Assembly: GCA_018985225.1 (NCBI GenBank)
Contig: JADGIF010000218.1
Span: 1 to 13,988 of the forward strand
DNA length: 13,988 nucleotides
Reading direction: 5' to 3'
Source of the DNA: Amoeboradix gromovi
Taxonomy: Eukaryota > Sanchytriomycota > Sanchytriomycetes > Sanchytriales > Sanchytriaceae
In this document: piece after piece, positions 8,155 to 13,988 of the stretch
Position numbering within the stretch: position 1 is the stretch's first letter
How the letters are laid out: each line of letters begins with the position of its first letter
Made by a program: the position numbers and the translations under genes
Notes under the pieces: model-generated
Seen by the model: the letters and a program-made list of their open reading frames with translations, nothing else
What the model was told of the DNA's origin: nothing
The model's database searches: none

Positions 8155-8244
8155 TATAAAGTAATTTTATAGTTTTATTAACGACATAATAAACTCCCAG
8201 TGTTAACGATTTTAAATAAAAGTTGCTTATCTTGTCGCGATAAG
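8155..8244 (+). promoter_or_regulatory. Probable ABC transporter promoter: TATAAA and paired GATA sites
   Basis: TATAAA is at 8155-8160, about 100 bp before the ATG. At 8226-8244 CTTATC and GATAAG form an inverted repeat around TTGTCGC, 16 bp upstream of the start codon. Both half-sites match the HGATAR recognition core of fungal GATA zinc-finger factors, which control nitrogen or iron responses. The repeat could equally form an RNA hairpin if it lies in the 5' leader. Function is inferred from sequence only. Confidence 0.4.
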
Positions 8245-8260
8245 AGTCCCGTGTAAAGGT

Positions 8261-11200
8261 ATGCCCAAGATGTCTGAAATCAGTTTTAAACAAAATTTCG
8301 ATAATTCGTCTGAAACATATCTTTTAATGGCCAGAACTAAGAAAAAAATGACCTCTTTGACAGAGATATTTAAGAAATATGGAACAACCAAAGAGAAGGT
8401 GATGATGGTAATTGGGTTAATCGCAGCTATTGGATTAGGTGCTGCTTTACCGTTGCAGTCTATCTTTATGGGAAATAGTATTACCGCATTTGTAGAGTAT
8501 GGCTTTGTAACAACTCACAAGGACTTGCCCTTTAAACCAAATTATGATACTGTCAGACAACAAAAGGAGGACAACTTACATGCTCAAATAAATATAGTTG
8601 TTATTGGGCTCTGCATAGTTGGAAGCTCAGTCCTTTTGTTTGCATACCTACAAGAAGCATTTTGGATGTTCACTGGTGAGGAACAAACTCGCAGATTGAG
8701 ATTAATTTACTTGAAAAGTTTACTGTCTCAACCAATAAGTTTTCATGATACTCGAAAACCTGGCGAGCTAATAACTCATCTTATTAGTTCTATCAGTTTG
8801 ATTCAAGAGGGTGTATCTGAAAGATACCCTGTGCCTTTGCAATCTGTTGCGACGTTTGTTGCTGGCTTTGTCATTGGATTTGTTCATAGTTGGACAATGA
8901 CACTGGTCATGTTAAGTACTACTCCATTGCTAGCACTGAGTATGGCAATGTATGGTAAAATTATGAGTCAGGGTGCTGCTAAATCGCAATTGCGCTATGC
9001 TGATGCTGGGGGATTAGCTCAGAATGTCCTTGAAAACATGCGCATCGTCACTGCATACAACTCCCAAAGCTACTTTTTTTCAAAGTTTATGGATCAGATA
9101 AATACAGCATATAAACTAGGTTTTACTAAATCATTTCTAACAGCAACAATTATTGGTGCACTGATGTTTATTTTGTTTGGGACTTATGCCTTGGGTTTTT
9201 GGTTTGGAAGTACTCAAGTTGCTGATGGAAAAATGGCTGCTGGTGATGTTTTAACCACTTTTTTTGCTGTTTTAATCGGCGCTTTTAGCATCGGTCAGAT
9301 AGGTCCTGCTAAAGGCGATATTGATACAGGTGCCGGTGCTTGGGATAATATCAGAGATATCGTGAATAATGTACAGCCAGTTAAGCAAGGCATCATAATT
9401 CCAGTTGAGAAGTTCAAAGGTGAAATTATATTTGATAACGTGTGTTTTACCTATCCATCTCGACCAGATACTCAAGTACTAAAAGGTTTTACCCTTTCTA
9501 TAAGACAGGGCCAGAAGGTAGCATTAGTAGGAAGCAGCGGTAGTGGAAAATCTACGATTGTGTCACTACTATTAAAGTTCTACTACCCTGACAGTGGTAC
9601 GATTACTGTTGACGGTATCAATCTCACAGACATAGATACCAAATGGTGGAGAACTCAAATAGGGCTTGTAAGTCAGGAACCTGTATTGTTTGACACTACA
9701 ATTAACGAAAATGTTTTATTGGGAGCTGTTCACTTTGATTTTGCAAAGCGAATGGAGTTAGTTGAGAGCAATAAGGATAAAATACGGTCCTGCTGTACGC
9801 AATCACTGGCTCATGACTTCATTATGCAATTTCCATTAAAATATGAGACTCTAGTCGGTGAGAAGGGTAGCTTAATGAGTGGGGGCCAAAGACAACGCAT
9901 TGCAATAGCTAGAGCATTAATGAAAGATCCTATGATTATGCTATTAGATGAGGCTACTAGCGCATTGGATTCTACGAGCGAGAGAGTGGTGCAGCAAGCA
10001 CTAGATGAAGTAAGCAAGAATAGGACAACATTCATAATTGCTCATCGTCTAAGTACCATTAAAGATAGCAACGTCATAGTAGTGATGAATAAGGGGTTTA
10101 TCAGTGAGATTGGTGACTATAATGATTTAATTCAAAAAAAAGGTGATTTCTTTGCTCTAGTTCAAGCGCAGGGTTTAAGATTAGCCACAAACGAGAAGAA
10201 AGAAGTCAAGGAGCCCAAAGTCAATGTTGAGGTTGCAGGTGAAGTGGTGACTACACCTTTAGAGACTGACGCATTAATTCCCAAAGTATCCGTCCGTAAA
10301 TGGCCAATACTAAGATTGTTGAGAATGCAGTCAAACGATTTTGTGCTTATGATAGTTGGTTTAATAGCAGCAGTTGTCAATGGTGCCATATTCCCGGTAT
10401 ATACTATAATATTGAGTAGTATGCTCACAGTATTCGCAGGTACTCCGGATGAAATCAGATCTCAGAGTATATTTTGGGTACTGATGTTTATAGTACTAGC
10501 TGTGGTAGCATTCATTTCTATGTTTGGGCAAGTAGCTTGTTTTAGTGTAGCAGGAGAAAGGTTAACAGTACAGATCAGAAGTAGGTTGTTTAGATCATTG
10601 CTAGACAAAGAAATAGCATACTTTGATGTGCAAGAGCATAGTAGTGGTATTCTTAGTAGCAGACTAAGCGAAGATGCCGATAAGATCAAAGCATTAACTG
10701 GTCAGTTGTTAGGTGTACTAGTTCAGTCCACAAGTACCATAGCAACAGGATTAGCTATTGGGTTTTACCACAGCCCAGAGTTAGCAGCTCTGATATCCAT
10801 TGCAGTTCCATTAGTCATATTCATGGGTATAATGAGAAAAAAGATCATGGAAGGAGTGACAAAGAAATTAAGGGATGAATATGTTAAAGCAAGTAGCATA
10901 GCAAGTGACGCTATCATGAATGTACGAATTGTGCAATCATTGAACAGGGAAGATTCATTTCTTGAATATTATAGAGACAGAACCAACATCCCACATCAAC
11001 AAGCTCTAAAGGCTACAATGACCAGCAGTATATATTTTGCTGTGAGTCAAGGGGCGATGTTTTTCGTGCTTGCATATGCATTCTGGTTAGCGAGCGTATA
11101 TATAATTGAAGAGAAGATCAAGTTTGAAGACGTTTTTGGTGTAATATTCCCCATTTTGTTCAGCATGACAGGTGTGGGACAGGCCTTGGCGCAACTGGGA

Positions 11201-12037
11201 GTCATGAGCAAAGCTGCTGTTGCTGCTAATAGCTATTTCGAGACTATTGATCATTTGCAAAATATTGATACAAATAATCACACAGGTCAGGAATTAGTTA
11301 ACGTGCAGGGAAGCGCATTGCTCAAGAACATTGAGTTCAGCTATCCAACGAGACCTGATGTAATGGTGTTAAAGAACATTTTGGTTAACATCGAGGTGGG
11401 TAAGACTACAGCACTGGTAGGTAGCAGTGGAAGCGGTAAATCTACGATTATTCAGCTGCTAGAGCGCTTCTATGATCCTAACAGTGGATTGGTAGAATGC
11501 GAGGGATTAGACGTGAAGAAGTGGCATTTGACTTATCTTAGAGATCAGATGGCATTGGTCAGCCAGGACCCTGTTTTGTTCAGAGGTACCATCTATGAAA
11601 ATATTGCGTTTGGTGCAATGCGCGTGGACAAGCAGAAAGCGGAAGAATGTGCTAAAATGGCTAACATCGACAAGTTTATTCAAGGACTTCCAGATAAATA
11701 CGATACCCTAGTGAACAACACGACGGCTAGCGGTGGACAGAAGCAAAGAATTGTTATTGCTAGAGCGTTATACAAGAACCCCAAGTTTCTTTTGTTAGAC
11801 GAGGCAACCAGTGCATTAGACACAGAGAGCGAAAAGATTGTGCAGGAAGCATTAGTCGGAGCTAGTCAGAACAGAACCACAGTTGTAATAGCACACAGGT
11901 TAAGCACGATTCAAGATGCGGATAAGATTATTGTGATGCAGTTAGGTAAGATTATCGAAATGGGAACCCACGACGAATTGTATCGTCAGCAAGGAATATA
12001 CACAGGATTGGTGGATCAGCAGAAACTTACCAGTTAA
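8261..12037 (+). CDS. Full-length ABC transporter, ABCB/P-glycoprotein type (Ste6/Pmd1-like)
   Basis: This 1258-aa protein has the order TMD1-NBD1-TMD2-NBD2 and would be an ATP-driven membrane exporter of lipophilic drugs or a lipopeptide. Predicted membrane spans lie near residues 47-75, 108-136, 192-232, 292-350, 693-763, 815-857 and 920-980. NBD1 has Walker A GSSGSGKST (424-432), Q-loop Q472, signature MSGGQ (539-543), Walker B ending DE (563-564) and H-loop H595. NBD2 has Walker A (1054-1062), Q1102, signature ASGGQ (1156-1160), Walker B DE (1180-1181) and H1212. Both catalytic Glu residues are present. NBD1 carries an extra stretch between the Q-loop and the signature (about 488-515), as in fungal homologues. 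The NBD2 loop before the signature lacks the usual GDKG. The frame has no intron. AATAAA overlaps the stop codon. The substrate cannot be told from the sequence. Confidence 0.96.
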   Translation: MPKMSEISFKQNFDNSSETYLLMARTKKKMTSLTEIFKKYGTTKEKVMMVIGLIAAIGLGAALPLQSIFMGNSITAFVEYGFVTTHKDLPFKPNYDTVRQQKEDNLHAQINIVVIGLCIVGSSVLLFAYLQEAFWMFTGEEQTRRLRLIYLKSLLSQPISFHDTRKPGELITHLISSISLIQEGVSERYPVPLQSVATFVAGFVIGFVHSWTMTLVMLSTTPLLALSMAMYGKIMSQGAAKSQLRYADAGGLAQNVLENMRIVTAYNSQSYFFSKFMDQINTAYKLGFTKSFLTATIIGALMFILFGTYALGFWFGSTQVADGKMAAGDVLTTFFAVLIGAFSIGQIGPAKGDIDTGAGAWDNIRDIVNNVQPVKQGIIIPVEKFKGEIIFDNVCFTYPSRPDTQVLKGFTLSIRQGQKVALVGSSGSGKSTIVSLLLKFYYPDSGTITVDGINLTDIDTKWWRTQIGLVSQEPVLFDTTINENVLLGAVHFDFAKRMELVESNKDKIRSCCTQSLAHDFIMQFPLKYETLVGEKGSLMSGGQRQRIAIARALMKDPMIMLLDEATSALDSTSERVVQQALDEVSKNRTTFIIAHRLSTIKDSNVIVVMNKGFISEIGDYNDLIQKKGDFFALVQAQGLRLATNEKKEVKEPKVNVEVAGEVVTTPLETDALIPKVSVRKWPILRLLRMQSNDFVLMIVGLIAAVVNGAIFPVYTIILSSMLTVFAGTPDEIRSQSIFWVLMFIVLAVVAFISMFGQVACFSVAGERLTVQIRSRLFRSLLDKEIAYFDVQEHSSGILSSRLSEDADKIKALTGQLLGVLVQSTSTIATGLAIGFYHSPELAALISIAVPLVIFMGIMRKKIMEGVTKKLRDEYVKASSIASDAIMNVRIVQSLNREDSFLEYYRDRTNIPHQQALKATMTSSIYFAVSQGAMFFVLAYAFWLASVYIIEEKIKFEDVFGVIFPILFSMTGVGQALAQLGVMSKAAVAANSYFETIDHLQNIDTNNHTGQELVNVQGSALLKNIEFSYPTRPDVMVLKNILVNIEVGKTTALVGSSGSGKSTIIQLLERFYDPNSGLVECEGLDVKKWHLTYLRDQMALVSQDPVLFRGTIYENIAFGAMRVDKQKAEECAKMANIDKFIQGLPDKYDTLVNNTTASGGQKQRIVIARALYKNPKFLLLDEATSALDTESEKIVQEALVGASQNRTTVVIAHRLSTIQDADKIIVMQLGKIIEMGTHDELYRQQGIYTGLVDQQKLTS

Positions 12038-12041
12038 TAAA
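12036..12041 (+). terminator. AATAAA polyadenylation signal overlapping the transporter stop
   Basis: The gene ends AGT TAA TAA ATA, so AATAAA starts inside the first stop codon (12035-12037) and a second in-frame TAA follows at once. This is the same arrangement as in the threonine aldolase gene. Confidence 0.55.
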
Positions 12042-12390
12042 TAACTTACCAACATCAATGCTTTTAATCATCCTAATCGATACAGAACTGAATTTTACAG
12101 GGCAAAGAGTTAGCGCATACCGTAGCTACAAACTATAAGCCAAGTAAAACAACTCTTTAACAGAAACCCGTGTCTCTAACCCCAAACATATCGTAGCGCG
12201 TTCATCGCTAAAGTAAACTGTTTTTGTTAAGGAGAAACTCTTGTTCATTAAATTTTTGATGAAAAGCCATGAAATTTTGTAGAATAAATTATTTATCGAG
12301 AATTTGTATGTATTTTTATATAATTACATGACCTTTATAGATTTTCCAATACCTTAAATACTCAATACTCTCCATTTTCACAAATGATAA
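12042..12390. other. AT-rich spacer, nothing recognised
   Basis: No gene, RNA or repeat is supported here. A TATATAA-like stretch at about 12315-12322 could serve as a promoter for the candidate small gene that follows. Confidence 0.5.
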
Positions 12391-12541
12391 ATGGAATCAA
12401 TGGATGTCATCCTGAACAACTCAAATCTAAAGAAATAACTAGCAGGTACAGCATACATTTATCAACGTTGAGAAACTGGTCCAAAAATTGAGCAATTTGA
12501 TGTGTTTCAACCCGTCCTCAAAAGAGAGCAACAATAAATAA
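12391..12541 (+). CDS. Candidate small spliced gene, unknown function
   Basis: A short first exon (12391-12405, MESMD) may be joined across a 40-nt GT...AATAACTAGCAG intron (12406-12445) to an exon at 12446-12541. That exon reads VQHTFINVEKLVQKLSNLMC, then FNPSSKESNNK and TAA. AATAAA (12533-12538) lies directly before the stop, as in other genes of this window. The second exon looks like an amphipathic helix with a polar tail. The start and the first exon are weakly supported, and further upstream exons or an acceptor at 12442 are possible. The N[VL]EKLxxKL pattern resembles the exon at 13079-13141, so the two may be paralogues. No family was recognised. Confidence 0.35.
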
Positions 12542-12635
12542 ACCTGTAAACCATTTACTTGACAATTTGTATGCTGTTGGTCTTACCACTCGTCCAACAA
12601 TAGAGATCATATGGCAGTTAAGAACATATACATCA

Positions 12636-12748
12636 AGTATATACATCATTATTTAATCCCGCCCCGGGTAGTGAAAGCGTGAGCAATCACTGTAACAGAT
12701 TTACTAGCATTGCTAGTTTCTCGGAAATTAAGACTTTTAACGAGGAGA
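12636..12748 (+). repeat. Direct repeat, copy 1 (degenerate coding-like block)
   Basis: Shared with 13152-13287: AGTATAT, AATCCCG, a near-identical run around GCAATYACTGTAACAGA, TCTCG and ACTTTTAAC. Most substitutions in the first 66 bp are transitions. Relative to copy 2, copy 1 lacks 21 nt in frame. It has GTG where copy 2 has ATG (12671), and TGA (12680-12682) where copy 2 encodes Trp. After that the frame continues as AITVTDLLALLVSRKLRLLT. It is therefore likely a decayed duplicate of the start of the ORF at 13188. Confidence 0.65.
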
Positions 12749-12921
12749 ATACTGGACTCTTAAAATTTGCATAGATTGACGGAAAAACGTCTAAATTCAT
12801 TTTTAAAATATTACGGAAGTGTGGAAAACTTGCGCAGAAAGTGTCTTGGCGTATTTTTTCCTTAAGTATATAAAACGCAGTTCCGACTGTTAACTGAATA
12901 AACCATTTATCGTCTGCATGA

Positions 12922-13141
12922 GACGCATTGCTCCAATTTACTTCTTTCTATACTTCTGCTACCACTACATTCAGAAACTATTTTGGAAATGAAGTGTAAG
13001 TACAATAAGAGGAAAGACATTGACACAATGCTATGAAATGCTTACTAATTGACACTTACAACGTTTTGCACTATATAGAGAAGCAATCTTGAGAAATTAA
13101 GCTATAAACTGTTAAATCAGATAGAGAACTTAAGGCAATAA
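12922..13141 (+). CDS. Candidate spliced gene fragment with coiled-coil-like tail (5' end not defined)
   Basis: An open piece at 12922-12995 reads DALLQFTSFYTSATTTFRNY and then FGNE. It is followed by a strong donor GTAAGT at 12996-13001. After about 83-85 nt there is TTACTAATTG and an acceptor TATAG(AG) at 13078-13080. The next exon (to 13141) reads SNLEKLSYKLLNQIENLRQ and then TAA, heptad-like and predicted helical. Only the DALLQ frame joins without a stop. Possible joins are 12993/13079 or 12995/13081. There is no ATG: a TGA precedes 12922. An upstream exon at 12807-12879, joined over a 43-nt GT...AG stretch, is conceivable. An alternative is a 24-codon ORF from ATG 12918 under the TATATAAA at 12867. 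Function is unknown. Confidence 0.4.
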
Positions 13142-13151
13142 GGAACATAAA

Positions 13152-13287
13152 AGTATATGCGTCCTTGTTCAATCCCGTGTCAAGGTAATGGAAGTGTGGG
13201 CAATTACTGTAACAGAGCGACTGGTTTTATCAGTTTTTTCGCAAAAATTCATACTTTCTCGTAAATCAGGACTTTTAACCAAGAGGC
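13152..13287 (+). repeat. Direct repeat, copy 2
   Basis: This block aligns with 12636-12748 at an offset of 516 bp, 517 bp after a one-base indel next to the start codon, and 538 bp after a 21-nt in-frame insertion. It covers the leader and the first about 33 codons of the ORF at 13188. The preservation of frame after the start suggests the duplicated block was coding. Confidence 0.65.
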
Positions 13288-13637
13288 GCTACAATATAAA
13301 GAAATATTTTGAAATATTTAGATGCGGTAAATTTAGCTGCGCAATGTGCTGCAATTGGGTACCGTATTTGTTAGGCACTGCTGTGTACTTGTGTAGTCCA
13401 CTGTCTTGTTTTAAATTATTGAAGTTTCCGAGGTATGAAACGATGCAAAATGTTGACTCGGAAAAGAACGCAATTGAAAGTACTGTTGCATTTAACAAAA
13501 TGATAAATAAATACAGGAAAGAAAGAGGTGCATATCTAGACAGAAACACTGGAGTATGGCAAGGAACGATTGAGGGACTAGCATCTAAGAGTTTAGATGG
13601 AGAGATAAAAACATATTCGAAATACACTGAATTATAA
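13188..13637 (+). CDS. Hypothetical protein, 149 aa (or 97 aa from an internal start)
   Basis: The full open frame begins MEVWAITVTERL. The internal ATG at 13344, about 50 bp after a TATAAA-like sequence (13294-13299), would give a 97-aa protein starting MCCNWVPYLLGTAVYLCSPL, a Cys-rich hydrophobic segment that may be a signal anchor. The rest is a soluble, charged, probably helical region (NAIESTVAFNKMINKYRKER) ending DGEIKTYSKYTEL. AATAAA at 13649-13654, 12 nt after the stop, supports a real 3' end. The first 33 codons are duplicated in degenerate form at 12671-12748, which favours the long start, but the first copy is broken. No family was recognised. The antisense open frame over the same bases is rejected as a shadow. 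Confidence 0.55.
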   Translation: MEVWAITVTERLVLSVFSQKFILSRKSGLLTKRRYNIKKYFEIFRCGKFSCAMCCNWVPYLLGTAVYLCSPLSCFKLLKFPRYETMQNVDSEKNAIESTVAFNKMINKYRKERGAYLDRNTGVWQGTIEGLASKSLDGEIKTYSKYTEL

Positions 13638-13648
13638 GCGGATGCTAT

Positions 13649-13654
13649 AATAAA
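13649..13654 (+). terminator. AATAAA signal after the hypothetical ORF
   Basis: The hexamer lies 12 nt downstream of the TAA stop at 13635-13637, matching the short 3' leaders of the other genes in the window. Confidence 0.45.
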
Positions 13655-13827
13655 TCATTCTGCTTTTACAAAATTTGGTTTTTGAAGAAAATATCGGGAT
13701 GATGAAACCGTGAAGTCGAAGTCTATTCTTAAAGAGAAGCGAAATGTTGCGGCTCACACGATAGACTTGCGTCGCCTATAGCAGCAGAAAAACTGTACTC
13801 CATATTGAAATCGTCTTCGAATACATA

Positions 13828-13887
13828 AGGGACATCAAATATAAAAACTAGACTAACTTTCTGTAACAACTTGGAACATTATTTCAG
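13828..13887 (+). mobile_element. Dispersed TIR element, copy C (left terminus)
   Basis: AGGGACATCAAATATAAAAA followed by CTAGACTAACTTTCTG matches the left end of the complete copy at 6615 almost base for base. Similarity continues weakly to about 13887 (TTGGAA..ATTTCA). TA precedes it at 13826-13827. Beyond 13887 no similarity to the complete copy is visible before the window ends, so it is truncated, diverged, or of a different internal type. Confidence 0.65.
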
Positions 13888-13988
13888 CTTTATTACTTTA
13901 TGGATTTAAGAGATGAGTGGACATTCAGCTAGTTGCGGAGTTGACGAGTATGAAAGGAGAATAAATAACTTTTATAAATAACTTTTTG

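Noticed and set aside
12703-12717. Small palindrome ACTAGCA-T-TGCTAGT
   Set aside because: It lies in copy 1 of the direct repeat and is not kept in copy 2, so it is probably chance.
13167-13178. tRNA B-box-like GTTCAATCCCG
   Set aside because: No T-stem pairing and no acceptor or anticodon arms around it. It is part of the direct repeat.
13289-13627. 112-aa antisense ORF over the hypothetical gene
   Set aside because: It mirrors the plus-strand frame, which has a matching AATAAA and a duplicated 5' block.

Overview
This is an AT-rich (roughly 35-38% GC by eye) window of nuclear DNA from a eukaryote with a compact genome. The best guess is an early-diverging fungus or a close relative, and this is inference only. 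Supporting points are a full-length fungal-style ABCB (Pgp/Ste6/Pmd1-type) transporter with a long insert in its first nucleotide-binding domain, a Gea/GBF1-type Arf exchange factor, GT-AG introns with CTAAY-like branch sites, AATAAA signals close to or overlapping stop codons, and very short gaps between genes. There are no bacterial operons or ribosome-binding sites.

Layout from left to right. Positions 51-244 are the right part of a dispersed repeat. Positions 353-4895 (+) encode a Gea/GBF1-like Sec7 Arf-GEF interrupted by an apparent intron of only 19 nt (3240-3258). Just 10 bp further, convergent, is an L-threonine aldolase (4906-5898, -). The gap 5899-7481 holds no secure gene. It contains short coding-like minus-strand segments (5930-6480 and 7242-7325), a hairpin followed by a T tract, and a complete 303-bp repeat with terminal inverted repeats and TA target duplication (6615-6917). 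A minimal O6-alkylguanine-DNA alkyltransferase follows (7482-7781, -). Divergent from it is a probable small spliced gene with a 26-nt intron (7844-8073, +). The intronless ABC transporter occupies 8261-12037 (+), with a GATA-type inverted repeat just before its start codon.

The right end (12038-13988) looks like accessory sequence. It has two small candidate spliced genes (12391-12541 and about 12922-13141), a pair of diverged direct repeats about 516-538 bp apart, an unrecognised 97-149 aa ORF with its own AATAAA, and the left terminus of a third copy of the dispersed repeat.

The conserved genes are unrelated housekeeping or stress functions (Golgi vesicle traffic, amino-acid metabolism, DNA repair, efflux), with no sign of a pathway cluster. 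The most interesting points are the ultra-short introns, the Leu-to-Arg change in the Sec7 core motif, the stop-overlapping polyadenylation signals, and the undescribed repeat and small-gene content at the right end.
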